A DNA stretch of 64,000 nt from Sphingopyxis sp. LC363 (GCF_000756385.1 NZ_JNFC01000003.1:39356-103355); one strand, 5' to 3'. Positions 35,620-45,458 are shown, counted from the stretch's first letter. Numbers and translations: made by a program. Notes: a model not told the origin generated them from the sequence alone.

Positions 35620-37218
35620 ATGGCCGAAGATGACACGCGCGGTGCGCCGGTGGCGACAGAGCCGAAAGCCACCGGTTACAGCTGGTACGTCCTGTCGGTG
35701 CTCGTCGTCGTCTATATCCTCAATTTCATCGACCGGCAGATCATCAGCATCCTCGCGGTCGACATCAAGGCCGACCTCGGCCTGTCCGACGGCGACATGG
35801 GCTTCCTCGGCGGCGCGGCCTTCGCGGTCTTCTACGCGCTGTTCGGCATTCCGCTCGGCCGCCTCGCCGACAATTGGAACCGCGTGAAACTGCTGTCGAT
35901 CGGGCTGACCTTATGGTCGGCGATGACCGCCTTTTCGGGCCTCGCCTATAACCAGTTCACGCTGACGCTCGCGCGCATGGGCGTCGGGGTCGGCGAGGCG
36001 ACCGCGAGCCCGACCGCCTATTCGCTGATCTCCGACTATTTCCCGAAACGGCAAAAGGCGACCGCGCTCGCCATCTATTCGTCGGGGCTTTATCTGGGCG
36101 GCGGCGTGTCGCTGTTCATCGGCGCGCTGATCGTCGAGGCGTGGAACAACGCCTATCCCGCCGGCGGTCCGCTGGGGCTCGTCGGCTGGCAGGCGGCCTT
36201 TCTCGCGGTCGGCATTCCCGGGCTGCTACTCGCGCTGTGGGTCGCGAGCCTCCGCGAGCCCGTGCGCGGCGCGATGGACGGGACCCCGAGCCCGAGTTCG
36301 CCGGCGCCCTTCCGCGAGTTCGGCAAGGATCTGGCGATGATCGTGCCGCCGCTGACGCTCTGGGGAGCGTGGAAGCGCGGTCCGGCAGCGTTGGCGATCA
36401 ACCTCGGCTTCGCCGCCGCCATCGCCGCTTTCGCGTGGTGGATGATCGAGCTGACCGGCAATTTCCCGCAATGGTCGGCGGTCGCGCTCGGCTATTATGC
36501 GGTCTTTTCCTGGGCCTGCACGCTGCGCGCGCACGACCCCGCGACCTTCCGGCTGATCTGGGGGACCCCGGCGTTCCTCTGCACGACGCTGGGCTATGGC
36601 CTCGTTGCGCTCGCCGCGTACGGGCTCGCCTTCTGGTCGGCGCCCTATGCCGAAATCGTCCTCGGGCTGCCCAAGCAGGAACTCGCCTTCATCCTCGGCG
36701 CCAATGGCGCGCTCGCGGGCTTCGTCGGGGTGATCATCGGCGGCCGCATCGCCGACGCGCTGCGCGCGCGCAACCCCGCCGGGCGCATCCTGATGATCCT
36801 GTTCGGCGTGATCGCGCCGATCGCCCCGATCTGGATCGGCTATACCACCGCGAACGGCACGCTTTTCTATGTGATGAACTTCCTCGCCGGCATGTTCGGC
36901 GCGGCGGCGCTGGGCGCGGCGGCGGCGACGACGCAGGACCTGGTATTGCCGCGGATGCGCGGCACGGCGACCGCCGCCTTCTTCCTCGGCACCACGCTGG
37001 TCGGGCTGTCGTTCGGTCCCTATCTGGTCGGGCAGATTTCGGACCTCGCGGGCACGGTCGTCGACGGCAAGCCCGTCGGCGACCTGCGCACCGGCATCCT
37101 GTCGCTGATCGGCGTCGCGCCGATCGCGGTCGCGCTACTGCTCTATGCCTATCGCGCGGTGCCGGAGGCCGAAGCGACGATCGCCGAGCGCGCGGCCGCG
37201 GCGGGCGCGCCAGCCTAG
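35620..37218 (+). CDS. MFS transporter (spinster-like)
   Basis: A 532-residue major facilitator with about twelve to fourteen helices. NFIDRQIISILAVDIKADLGLSD at TM1, the GRLADNWNR loop and LTLARMGVGVGEAT in TM4 are typical of the spinster-like subfamily common in sphingomonads. An extra pair of hydrophobic segments about residues 255-305 lies between the two halves. RBS GAGGGAGAGGG precedes ATG 35620 (a TTG six bases upstream is less likely). Substrate unknown; an inducible role is suggested by the palindrome upstream. Confidence 0.9.
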   Translation: MAEDDTRGAPVATEPKATGYSWYVLSVLVVVYILNFIDRQIISILAVDIKADLGLSDGDMGFLGGAAFAVFYALFGIPLGRLADNWNRVKLLSIGLTLWSAMTAFSGLAYNQFTLTLARMGVGVGEATASPTAYSLISDYFPKRQKATALAIYSSGLYLGGGVSLFIGALIVEAWNNAYPAGGPLGLVGWQAAFLAVGIPGLLLALWVASLREPVRGAMDGTPSPSSPAPFREFGKDLAMIVPPLTLWGAWKRGPAALAINLGFAAAIAAFAWWMIELTGNFPQWSAVALGYYAVFSWACTLRAHDPATFRLIWGTPAFLCTTLGYGLVALAAYGLAFWSAPYAEIVLGLPKQELAFILGANGALAGFVGVIIGGRIADALRARNPAGRILMILFGVIAPIAPIWIGYTTANGTLFYVMNFLAGMFGAAALGAAAATTQDLVLPRMRGTATAAFFLGTTLVGLSFGPYLVGQISDLAGTVVDGKPVGDLRTGILSLIGVAPIAVALLLYAYRAVPEAEATIAERAAAAGAPA

Positions 37219-37254
37219 GGTCAGGAACCTAGAGCCGGCGCGCGGGCGGCGGCG

Positions 37255-37827
37255 TTACTCGCTGTCGCCGCGAACGATCACGCCGCAGGCGACGCGGCCG
37301 CCGCTGTTGCCGCTGGGGTCGGTCTTGTAATCGTCGGGCCCGGCGTGGATGACGAAGGCGGCGCCGTCGGCGTCGAGCAGCCCGCCGTCGCCCTCGAAGC
37401 GCGAGCCGACGAGACGCAAGGTCGCACGGCCGATCTGGTCGGGTTCGACGACGAGATTGGGAAGGTCGCCATGGTGCGCGCCCATCGGGTTTTCGCGGCC
37501 GTGCTGCGCGCCGGTCGGGTTCCAGTGCGGGCCCGCGCTCGCGAAGTCGGGCGGCGTGCACTGGCCGACCGCGTGGACGTGCATGCCATAGGTGCCGGGG
37601 CCGAAGCCGCGCGCGACGAGTTCGACGCGCAGGCCGCTGCCGTCGCGGTAAATGTCGGCGCGGCCGCGGTCGGCACCCCTCGAATCGGTGAGCTGGGCAT
37701 AGGCGTCGGCGGGCGGTAGTGTGCTCGTCGCCTTCCCGCCCATCCCGGCGCACCCGGCAAGCGCCAGCGCCCCGGCAAGAGCAAGGCCCCCGGCGATGAA
37801 ATGCTTATGGTGCGAACGCGTCGTCAT
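37255..37827 (-). CDS. sodC: Cu/Zn superoxide dismutase lipoprotein
   Basis: A 190-residue periplasmic superoxide dismutase with a lipobox LAGC (Cys about 26). Metal ligands are visible in YGMHVHAVGQC, GPHWNPTGAQHG, NPMGAHHGDLPN and FVIHAGPDDYKTDPSGNSGGR, and the structural disulfide Cys pair (QC, VAC) is present. The ATG follows GGGAGCAG. It is downstream of the M16 peptidase on the same strand with about 240 bases between them, including a small hairpin, so it is probably its own transcript. Confidence 0.95.
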   Translation of the reverse strand: MTTRSHHKHFIAGGLALAGALALAGCAGMGGKATSTLPPADAYAQLTDSRGADRGRADIYRDGSGLRVELVARGFGPGTYGMHVHAVGQCTPPDFASAGPHWNPTGAQHGRENPMGAHHGDLPNLVVEPDQIGRATLRLVGSRFEGDGGLLDADGAAFVIHAGPDDYKTDPSGNSGGRVACGVIVRGDSE

Positions 37828-38015
37828 CTTGCTGCTCCCCTGTCTTGACCATCGGAATCGCGCGCCGGCGCGTTTCGACCCGTTCGCCGACGATGCCCGT
37901 ATTTGTTGTCCGTTCCAAGGGGATAGTCGGGTTTGGGAGACAGGGCAGTATCGGCGGTGCCGATTGGCTGGCGCCGATATGCTGTAACGGCGGCTTTGGG
38001 GTGGGTTTCAGTCAT

Positions 38016-38034
38016 CCCCTCCCGCAAGCGGGAG
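38016..38034. repeat. Short hairpin CCTCCCGC-AA-GCGGGAGG
   Basis: A perfect 8-base stem with a two-base loop just beyond the stop of the M16 peptidase gene. There is no T-run on the minus strand, so it could be a weak terminator, an RNA-end stabiliser or a dispersed repeat. Confidence 0.65.
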
Positions 38035-38067
38035 GAGAGACGGCAATAATCGGCCGAAACCGGCCGC

Positions 38068-40962
38068 TCAGCTTCCCGCCTTGTCGCTCACCGCCCTGAT
38101 CACCAGCGCCTTGTCGTCGACGAGGTAGCGTTTCGCCAGCGCCTGAAGCTCGGCGGGCGTCGCCGCCTCGACCTCGCCGATCCCGTTGCGGCTGCGGTCG
38201 AGGCGGTCGGCGTGGGTCGCGGCCTCGGCGACATAGTTCAGCCAATAGCTGTTCTCGCGCCGCGCCTTGACCATCGCCTCGACCAGCGGCCGCCGCGCGC
38301 GGTCGAGCAGGTCGGCGTCGACGGGCTGATCGCGCAGTTCCCTCGCGATCGCGAAGATCGCGGCGCGCGTCGTCACGAGATCCTGATAATCGACATTGCT
38401 CGCGGCGAAGAGGTGGCCGTAGCCCGGAAATTCGTCCGACAGGCTCGCCGCCGCGCCGGGGCTGTAGCTTTCGCCGAGCCGCTCGCGCAGTTCCTCGGTG
38501 AGCTTGAGCTGCATCACGCGCGCGAGCAGGTTGAGTCGCATCGCCTCGGCAAGGTCGCTGTCGTCGCGCGCGGGCCAATAGACGCGCAGTTCGGCCTGTT
38601 CGGCCGGCCCCTTGTGGATCAGCGTGCGTTCGCTGCGGTCGGTCGCATATTGGCGGACGCGCGCCTCGGCCCGGGGGTCGAAGGCGGCGCGCCGTTCGGG
38701 CAAGGCGCCGAAGGTCGCCGCGATCGCGTCGATCGCCGCCTGTTCGCCGATGTCGCCGACGACGCCGATTTCGATCGCGCCATGCGCGAAGCTGTCGGCG
38801 ACCACGGGTTTGAGCTGCGCCCAGTCGAGCGCCATCACCTTGGCGAGCGGCGGGGTCTGCGATCGCGGGTCGTCATTGGCGAGGATGCCGCCCGCGTCGC
38901 GGCCGATCACCGCCGCCGGGGTCGCATCGTTCGCGGCATATTGCTGCGGCAGCACGCGGCGGATCAGCGCGAGCCCGTCGGCGCGATAGCCGGGGTGCGT
39001 GATATAGGCGGCCATCAGCTTCGCCTGCAGCGCGAAATCCTCGGGCGAGGTCACCGCGCTGCCACCGAAGCTATCGGTGGCGTTGCCGAAGACCGGGCTG
39101 ATCGTCTTGCCCGCGAGGATCGAGCGCAGCTCGTCATAGCTGTGCGCCTCGAGCCCGCCGAGCATCAGCGACCCCGCGAGCGACACCTTCGTCGGATCGC
39201 CCTTCGTCGCGAGCAGGTTGCCGCCGTCGACGCGCAGCGACAGCATGACCTTGTCCTTCTGGAAATCGGTCGTCTTGATGTTGAGCATCACATTGTTGGC
39301 AAAGCGGATGCGACGGATATTGAGATCCTCGACGCGTTCGTCGCTGACGATTTTTCCGGGCGTGCCGAAATCGTCATAGGCGAAGGCGGCATTCGCGGCC
39401 TCGGACGGCGGCGCGACCGCGACCTCGGCCGAAGCCTGCAGGCCGGCGAGGATCGCGGCGGTGCCGCCCTCGACCGGGACCTTCGTCGTCACGCGCGCGA
39501 GCGGCGGGCTGAGCCCCTCCATGCGCGCCCGAAAGGCGGCGGTGACCGCGGCGGCATCGAGCGGCGCCGCCGCCGCTTCGAACAGCGCCTGCGAAGTTTC
39601 GGGGCGCGTGAAGACGAAATCGCCCTCGGCCGCCGCGACCAGCGCGTCGGCGAGCGTCTCGCTGCGCCGCGTCGTCACGCCCGCGACGGCATTGCGGAAT
39701 GCGGTGCGGCGGATCGCGAACTGCTCGTCGACCTCGGCCTGGGTGAAGCCATGCTCGACGGCGCGGCGCTGTTCCTGCTCGACGAGCGCGAGCGCCTCTT
39801 TCCACGCGCCTTCCTTGGCGACCGCGCCGACGGTGACCTGATCGAAAATCTTCCAGCCCTCGGCGTCGCTGAAATAGCCGGTGAGGATCGGCGAATCTTC
39901 CTTCAGCGCGATCTTCGCGAGCCGGCGGCTGACGATCGCCTCGCCGACATCCTCGGCGAGTTTGCGCGCGCGTTTCGCCTTGGTGTCGGGTTCGAGGGTC
40001 CACCGCTTGAAGCGCGCGATCGTCACCGAATCCTGGATCGCGGGGTCGACGAAATCGTCGGCGGCGGCGGCGCGGCTGTAATTGACATCGCCGATATCGG
40101 GATCGGCGCCCGCGGGGCCGCGCCCCTGCCAGTCGGCAAAGCGCGCCTTGATCTTCGCCTCGACCGCCGCGGGATCGAAATCGCCGACCATCACGAGCGT
40201 CGCGCGCTCGGGCCGGTAATAGCGGTCGTAAAGATCGCGGATGCGCGCCGCGGGCGCGGTGCGGATCACCTGTTCGGTGCCGACGGGGATGCGGCTCGCG
40301 ACCGTCATTCCCTGCATCTGGAAGTCGAGCTGGTCGATCAGGCTGCGCAGCTGATAGGTGTCGCGCGCGCGGCGTTCGGAGAGGATGATGCCGCGCTCGC
40401 GGTCGACCGCGGCGGGATCGATCGTCAGCTCGCTCGCGGTCTCGCGCATCAGCATCAGCCCCGTGTCGATCAGATCGTCCGAGGCGTTGGGCAGGTCGAG
40501 CTTGTAGACCGTTTCGTCGAAGCCGGTCGAGGCGTTGGTGTCGGCGCCGAACGCCAGCCCCTTGCGTTCGAGCAGCTTGATCATCTCGCCCTCGGGCACA
40601 TTGGTCGATCCGTTGAACGCCATATGTTCGAGGAAATGGGCGAGCCCGCGCTGATCGTCGGCTTCAGCGAAGCTTCCGACGTCGAAGCGCATGCGGAGCA
40701 CGACGCTGTCCTTGGGCGTGCTGTTTTTGAGCAGCGCATATTTCATCCCGTTGGGGAGCACGCCGAAAAGGATGTTCGGGTCGACCGGGATGTCGCTGGC
40801 GGCGAAATTCCATGCCTTTGCCGCCGCGTCCTGCGGATCGACCGCCGCGGGCGCCGCCGCTTTCGCGGGCGTTTCCCTGGCGTAAGCGGGCGCGGTGCTG
40901 GCGATGAGGAGGACGAGGGGCGACAGCGCGGTTGCGGCGCGCCGAACGAGGTTTTTGGTCAT
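38068..40962 (-). CDS. M16-family zinc peptidase, two-domain, secreted
   Basis: A 964-residue pitrilysin-like peptidase with a signal peptide (LIASTAPAYA, to about residue 28). The inverted zinc motif HFLEH (about 104-108) occurs in GLAHFLEHMAFNGSTN, with the downstream ligand Glu in the following helical region. The second half is an inactive M16 C-like repeat as usual in the family. It probably degrades peptides in the periplasm. ATG 40962 is preceded by GAGGG close by; the upstream open frame is not coding-like. Confidence 0.93.
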   Translation of the reverse strand: MTKNLVRRAATALSPLVLLIASTAPAYARETPAKAAAPAAVDPQDAAAKAWNFAASDIPVDPNILFGVLPNGMKYALLKNSTPKDSVVLRMRFDVGSFAEADDQRGLAHFLEHMAFNGSTNVPEGEMIKLLERKGLAFGADTNASTGFDETVYKLDLPNASDDLIDTGLMLMRETASELTIDPAAVDRERGIILSERRARDTYQLRSLIDQLDFQMQGMTVASRIPVGTEQVIRTAPAARIRDLYDRYYRPERATLVMVGDFDPAAVEAKIKARFADWQGRGPAGADPDIGDVNYSRAAAADDFVDPAIQDSVTIARFKRWTLEPDTKAKRARKLAEDVGEAIVSRRLAKIALKEDSPILTGYFSDAEGWKIFDQVTVGAVAKEGAWKEALALVEQEQRRAVEHGFTQAEVDEQFAIRRTAFRNAVAGVTTRRSETLADALVAAAEGDFVFTRPETSQALFEAAAAPLDAAAVTAAFRARMEGLSPPLARVTTKVPVEGGTAAILAGLQASAEVAVAPPSEAANAAFAYDDFGTPGKIVSDERVEDLNIRRIRFANNVMLNIKTTDFQKDKVMLSLRVDGGNLLATKGDPTKVSLAGSLMLGGLEAHSYDELRSILAGKTISPVFGNATDSFGGSAVTSPEDFALQAKLMAAYITHPGYRADGLALIRRVLPQQYAANDATPAAVIGRDAGGILANDDPRSQTPPLAKVMALDWAQLKPVVADSFAHGAIEIGVVGDIGEQAAIDAIAATFGALPERRAAFDPRAEARVRQYATDRSERTLIHKGPAEQAELRVYWPARDDSDLAEAMRLNLLARVMQLKLTEELRERLGESYSPGAAASLSDEFPGYGHLFAASNVDYQDLVTTRAAIFAIARELRDQPVDADLLDRARRPLVEAMVKARRENSYWLNYVAEAATHADRLDRSRNGIGEVEAATPAELQALAKRYLVDDKALVIRAVSDKAGS

Positions 40963-41005
40963 GACCCTCGATGTGGAGGCCGCCCGGCGGGCGGTCAAGC
41001 CGTCG

Positions 41006-42151
41006 TCATGCGACCCGGCCGACGCTTTCGACAGACGACGTCGGGGGGCGACTGGCGGCCTTGGCGGCATAGAGCGCGCGGTCGGCGACTTCGAGCAATT
41101 GGCGGGCGCTGTCGCCATGTTCGGGCCAATAGGCGGTGCCGATGCCCGCCCCGACACCGATCGAACGCCCGTCGATGCGGTAGGGCGCCGCCAAGGCGGC
41201 GAGGATATGGTCGGCGAGCGCGGTGCCCAGCAGCGGCGAGCCCGCAGGCACGAGGATGGCGAATTCGTCGCCGCCCTGACGCGCGACGATCGCGTGGTTT
41301 CCGCAGGCGCGGCGCAGGCGGTCGGCGAGCTCGCAAAGCACGCCGTCGCCGATCGCGTGGCCGTGCCGGTCGTTGATCGGCTTGAACCCGTTGAGGTCGA
41401 GCAGCGCGATCGCGAACCGGCCGGCGCCGTCGGCCCTGGCGATCTCCTCGTCGAGCCTGAGGTCGAATTCGCGGCGGTTGGCGAGGCCGGTGAGCGGGTC
41501 GGTGTGGGCGAGCTCGCGCATCTGGCGCTGCAGTTCGAGCAGGTCGATCACCTGCCCGTGCTGCTGGACGACCATGCGCAGCAGGAACAGCGTCGCGATG
41601 ACGAGGCTGGTGCCCGCCGCGATTTCGGGCGGATTGCCCGAGGTCAGCATCAGCGCCGACACCGGCGCGAGCCCGACGCCGAGGTTGAGGAAGGTCGCGA
41701 AGCGGATCGACGACAGGCAGTAAGCGGTCGCGAGCGACCCCATCGCCATGATCATCGCATAATAGCTGTGCGCCTCGGGCGGCGCGGCGAGCCAGTTGGT
41801 CACCGTCCACAGGCTGCACATCGCGCCGGTGATGCCCGACACCCAGCTCGCTTCGCGGATGACGCGCCGCGCCCGGCGCGGGCTCATCCGGCGGCCGCGA
41901 TTGTGGCGCAGGAAAAGGAAGCCGAGCACGCCGACGATGGCGAGGGTGACCGGAAAACCGATGCGGATCACCGGATGCACGGTATCGACCCCGGCGTAGA
42001 TGGCGGTCGGCGTCGTCGCCGCGAGCATCAGGAACAGCATCGGCGTCAGCGTCTCGACGCGATTGGCGCGCAGCACCGCGACATCGTCCCGAATCGCATC
42101 CGGAATCGGCGGAAAGAAGCGCGCCTGCAGCGTGTGATAGACCCCCGTCAT
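41006..42151 (-). CDS. Membrane diguanylate cyclase (GGDEF)
   Basis: A 381-residue protein with about six membrane helices (roughly 35-200) and a C-terminal GGDEF domain (about 215-370). The signature RQGGDEFAIL is intact, as is DPLTGLANRR, so it should make c-di-GMP. No RxxD inhibitory site is seen five residues before GGDEF (the stretch there is CGNHAIVA). The signal sensed by the membrane part is unknown. It lies 43 bases upstream of the M16 peptidase on the same strand, but no functional link is evident. ATG 42151 has no clear ribosome-binding site. Confidence 0.92.
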   Translation of the reverse strand: MTGVYHTLQARFFPPIPDAIRDDVAVLRANRVETLTPMLFLMLAATTPTAIYAGVDTVHPVIRIGFPVTLAIVGVLGFLFLRHNRGRRMSPRRARRVIREASWVSGITGAMCSLWTVTNWLAAPPEAHSYYAMIMAMGSLATAYCLSSIRFATFLNLGVGLAPVSALMLTSGNPPEIAAGTSLVIATLFLLRMVVQQHGQVIDLLELQRQMRELAHTDPLTGLANRREFDLRLDEEIARADGAGRFAIALLDLNGFKPINDRHGHAIGDGVLCELADRLRRACGNHAIVARQGGDEFAILVPAGSPLLGTALADHILAALAAPYRIDGRSIGVGAGIGTAYWPEHGDSARQLLEVADRALYAAKAASRPPTSSVESVGRVA

Positions 42152-42322
42152 GGGGGCGGGATAGCAAGGCCGGGTAAAGCAGGGGTTAAGGAATGAAAGT
42201 CCGTCTTATCACGGCTCTAAGGACCTATCGGGGTCGGATGGCTTGCGAAATATTAACCATGTTCGCCGATATGCGCGGTCCAATAATGCCCTACAAGTTT
42301 CGCGCCCGACAGGAGCCACGCC

Positions 42323-44311
42323 ATGTCTTATCCGATGCCGCCGCTTGCCCCCTCCACCGCCGCGCCGGCGGCGGCGATGCCGTCCGCGGCGCCCACGCTG
42401 CCGCAGGACGACACGCCCGCAGAACAGGCGGCGCGCGCGGCGCAGCTCGTCGCGACGCAGGCCGTCTATACATGGACCACCGACATCCCGACGCTGCCCG
42501 GCGTGCCGCTCGCGACCAACGTGCCGAAGAATGACGAGCCGACGATCGCGTGGCTCGTGATCCTGATCGGCGTCGGGCTGGACATCGTGCGCAACGCGCT
42601 GGCGGTGAAGCTTGGCGGGGTCGATAAGGGCGAGCTCGATAGCCCGCGCGCCGATTACGAGGCCGCGCTCGCCGAATGCAACGCGATCGAAGCCTCGACC
42701 GCCAAGATCGCGGCCGAGCATGGCGTGCACAGCGGCGGCAACATCTTCGAACGGATGATCGGCGACGTCGAAAATGCCGTCGCCGTAGCCGAGCGCGATG
42801 CGCATGTGGCGTTGCTCAAGGGCTATAAGGAGCGGCTCGAGGAATTGATGAAGGTCGACGAAGCGCTCGGCCTCGGCAGCAAGACGGTGCGGAGCGTCGA
42901 GGCGTATCGCGCGCTGTTCGCGACGCTGCCCGTCCCGGGGGTCTCCTATATGTTCGAGAGCGATGACGAGTTCGCGCGGCTGCGCGTGCAGGGGCCGAAC
43001 TGCATGCTGATCGCCGCGGTCGAGGGCGCCCTGCCCGCCAACTTCCCGCTGAGCGCCGCCCGATATGCCGCGGCGGTGAACGGCGACACGCTGGCGGCCG
43101 CGCTCGCCGACGGGCGGCTGTTCCTGCTCGACTACAAGCCGCTCGAGGTGCTCGACCCCGGAACTTACGGCACCCTCGCCAAATATGCCTGGCAGCCGAT
43201 GGCGCTGTTCGCGGTGCCGCCGGGCGGATCGTCGCTGGTGCCCGTCGCGATCCAGTGCGGACAGGATCCTGCCGAATGGCCGATCTTCACCCCCTCGCCC
43301 GCCGCCGACAAGCTTTGGGGCTGGGAAATGGCGAAGTTCGTCGTCGAGGTCGCCGATGGCAATTATCACGAGCTGTTCACCCATCTCGCGCGCACGCATC
43401 TGGTGATCGAGGCGTTCGCGGTCGCGACGCATCGCCATCTGGCCGAAGTGCACCCGGTCTGGGCGCTGCTCGTCCCGCATTTTGAGGGCACGCTCTTCAT
43501 CAACGAAGCGGCGGCGACCTCGCTGATCGCCGCGAACGGCCCGATCGACCATATTTTCGCGGGCACGATCGTATCGAGCCAGCTCGCCGCGGTCGACGCG
43601 CGGCTCGCGTTCGATTTCTATGGCAAGATGCCGCACGCCGATTTCGCCGCGCGCGGCGTCGGTGTCGATTCGGCGCTCGCAGACTATCCCTATCGCGACG
43701 ATGCGCTGCTCGTGTGGGATGCGATCCACGAATGGGCGCGCCAATATGTCGATCTTTATTATGCGCATGACGCCGACGTCGTCGCCGACACCGAGCTTGC
43801 CGCATGGGCGGCGTGCCTTGCGGGCGAGGCGAAGATCAAGGGTTTCGGCGCGATCGCGACGCGTGCGCAGCTGGCCGAAGTGTGCGCGATGGTGATGTTC
43901 ACCGCGAGCGCGCAGCATGCCGCGGTCAATTTCCCACAGAAGGACATTATGGCTTTTGCGCCCGCGGTGACCGGCGCGGGCTGGCAGGCGGCGCCGAACG
44001 GCCAGCGCGGGCATGACAAGGCGGGCTGGCTCGCAATGATGCCGCCGATGGCGCTCGCGCTCGAGCAATTGAATGTGCTCGAGCTGCTGGGCTCGGTGCA
44101 TTACCGCCCGCTCGGCGATTATCGCAGCAACGCCTTTCCCTATCCGCTATGGTTTCAGGACCCGCGGGTGACGGGCGCCGAAGGTCCCCTCGCCTGGTTC
44201 CAGGCGGCGCTGCAGGGTGTCGAGGCGGAAATCGTGGCGCGCAATGCGCAGCGGATGCAGCCCTATCCCTATCTGCAGCCGAGCCTGATCCCGACGAGCA
44301 TCAATATCTGA
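42323..44311 (+). CDS. Lipoxygenase
   Basis: A 662-residue non-haem iron lipoxygenase that would add O2 to polyunsaturated fatty acids. All five expected iron ligands are visible: His 349 and His 354 in NYHELFTHLARTH, His 532 and Asn 536 in SAQHAAVNFPQ, and the C-terminal Ile 662 of SINI. The surrounding AVATHRHLAEVHPV region is classic. There is no N-terminal PLAT domain and no obvious signal peptide; the first 30 residues are Pro/Ala-rich. An AGGAG precedes ATG 42323. Base composition matches the neighbours. Bacterial lipoxygenases are rare; I recall one characterised from Sphingopyxis, so this supports the taxonomic guess. Positional specificity cannot be read from the sequence here. Confidence 0.95.
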   Translation: MSYPMPPLAPSTAAPAAAMPSAAPTLPQDDTPAEQAARAAQLVATQAVYTWTTDIPTLPGVPLATNVPKNDEPTIAWLVILIGVGLDIVRNALAVKLGGVDKGELDSPRADYEAALAECNAIEASTAKIAAEHGVHSGGNIFERMIGDVENAVAVAERDAHVALLKGYKERLEELMKVDEALGLGSKTVRSVEAYRALFATLPVPGVSYMFESDDEFARLRVQGPNCMLIAAVEGALPANFPLSAARYAAAVNGDTLAAALADGRLFLLDYKPLEVLDPGTYGTLAKYAWQPMALFAVPPGGSSLVPVAIQCGQDPAEWPIFTPSPAADKLWGWEMAKFVVEVADGNYHELFTHLARTHLVIEAFAVATHRHLAEVHPVWALLVPHFEGTLFINEAAATSLIAANGPIDHIFAGTIVSSQLAAVDARLAFDFYGKMPHADFAARGVGVDSALADYPYRDDALLVWDAIHEWARQYVDLYYAHDADVVADTELAAWAACLAGEAKIKGFGAIATRAQLAEVCAMVMFTASAQHAAVNFPQKDIMAFAPAVTGAGWQAAPNGQRGHDKAGWLAMMPPMALALEQLNVLELLGSVHYRPLGDYRSNAFPYPLWFQDPRVTGAEGPLAWFQAALQGVEAEIVARNAQRMQPYPYLQPSLIPTSINI

Positions 44312-44319
44312 TCGAACCG

Positions 44320-44394
44320 GTCGCCCCCGCGAAGGCGGGGCCGCTGGCAACCTTGCGCTACACCAATAGCGGCCCCCGCCTTCGCGGGGGCGAC
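44320..44394. repeat. Inverted hairpin repeat, family B (CGTCGCCCCCGC type), copy 1
   Basis: GTCGCCCCCGCGAAGGCGGGG (44320-44340) is answered by GCGGCCCCCGCCTTCGCGGGGGCGAC (44369-44394). It fills the convergent gap between the lipoxygenase and purC, where it could terminate both. Confidence 0.88.
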
Positions 44395-44401
44395 GATCTG
44401 G

Positions 44402-45181
44402 TCAGCTGCCCTTTTTCTTGCGGTGGCTCTCGAGGTCGAGCACAGCATTTTCGCCGCCCTCGGGCATCAGGCCCAGCCGGCGCGCGACTTCCTGATAGGC
44501 CTCGACCTCGCCGCCGAGGTCGCGGCGGAAGCGGTCCTTGTCGAGCTTTTCGTTCGTCGTCATGTCCCACAGACGACAACCATCGGGGCTGATCTCGTCG
44601 GCGAGGATGATGCGGCTGAAATCGCCTTCGTAAAGACGCCCGAACTCGAGCTTGAAGTCGACGAGGCGTATGCCGACCGCGGCGAACATGCCGCTCATGA
44701 AGTCGTTGATGCGGATCGCCATGTCCTGAATGTCGTGAAGCTCGTCCTGGCTGCACCAGTTGAAGCAGGCGATATGCTCCTCGGCGACGAGCGGATCGCC
44801 GAGCGCGTCGTCCTTGTAGCAATATTCGATCAGGGTGCGGGGAAGCTGCGTCCCCTCCTCGATCCCGAGCCGCTTCGACAGCGTGCCCGCGGCGACGTTG
44901 CGCACGATCACCTCGATCGGCACGATCTCGACCTGACGGATCAGCTGTTCACGCATGTTGAGGCGGCGGATGAAGTGCGTCGGCACGCCGATGTTACCGA
45001 GCAGCGTGAAGACATGCTCCGAAATCCGGTTGTTGAGCACGCCCTTGCCGTTGATCGTGCCGCGCTTTTGCGCGTTGAACGCGGTCGCGTCGTCCTTGAA
45101 ATATTGGATGAGCGTGCCCGGTTCGGGGCCTTCGTAGAGGATCTTGGCTTTGCCTTCGTAGATCTGGCGGCGACGGGCCAT
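44402..45181 (-). CDS. purC: SAICAR synthetase
   Basis: Phosphoribosylaminoimidazole-succinocarboxamide synthase of purine biosynthesis (CAIR plus Asp plus ATP). The 259-residue protein has [44 protein letters not shown] substrate loop, DFKLEFGR and [14 protein letters not shown], all diagnostic. ATG 45181 gives the standard length; the longer frame to 45343 is read-through of the repeat region. No other pur genes adjoin. Confidence 0.97.
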   Translation of the reverse strand: MARRRQIYEGKAKILYEGPEPGTLIQYFKDDATAFNAQKRGTINGKGVLNNRISEHVFTLLGNIGVPTHFIRRLNMREQLIRQVEIVPIEVIVRNVAAGTLSKRLGIEEGTQLPRTLIEYCYKDDALGDPLVAEEHIACFNWCSQDELHDIQDMAIRINDFMSGMFAAVGIRLVDFKLEFGRLYEGDFSRIILADEISPDGCRLWDMTTNEKLDKDRFRRDLGGEVEAYQEVARRLGLMPEGGENAVLDLESHRKKKGS

Positions 45182-45300
45182 GGCGGTCAACTTTCTGTCG
45201 GAACCAAATGAATGGCCCCGGCAAAGCGACTCAAATGCGAGCGCGACGCCGGGGCGGTTGGGGCGCCTATAGCGACAAAGCGAGGGCGCGTCATCATTCA

Positions 45301-45378
45301 CGTCGCCCCCGCGAAGGCGGGGGCCGCAATCGGCCTCGCGCAAGGTTGCCAGCGGCCCCCGCCTTCGCGGGGGCGACG
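45301..45378. repeat. Inverted hairpin repeat, family B, copy 2
   Basis: Arms 45301-45327 and 45352-45378 are perfect 27-base reverse complements. The element is in the divergent gap between purC and the crotonase gene, not at a gene end. Confidence 0.92.
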
Positions 45379-45383
45379 ATTGA

Positions 45384-45399
45384 TTTACGTTTACGTAAA
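45384..45399. promoter_or_regulatory. LiuR-like operator upstream of the crotonase gene
   Basis: TTTACGTTTACGTAAA contains TTTACG-N4-CGTAAA, a perfect dyad. It closely resembles the motif described for LiuR-type MerR regulators of branched-chain amino acid and acyl-CoA catabolism, as far as I recall it. It lies 60 bases upstream of the gene at 45459. Confidence 0.55.
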
Positions 45400-45458
45400 G
45401 TGCTTGCCATCACCCTCCGCGCTTGCAACCATGACCATAAAGCCAAGGAGAGAGATGG

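Noticed and set aside
42193..42534. Short plus-strand frame before and into the lipoxygenase gene
   Set aside because: Out of frame with the lipoxygenase over their overlap and Ala/Arg-rich there; the lipoxygenase start has its own AGGAG.
42209..44101. 630-residue minus-strand frame opposite the lipoxygenase
   Set aside because: Shadow frame; the plus strand has an intact enzyme with all iron ligands.
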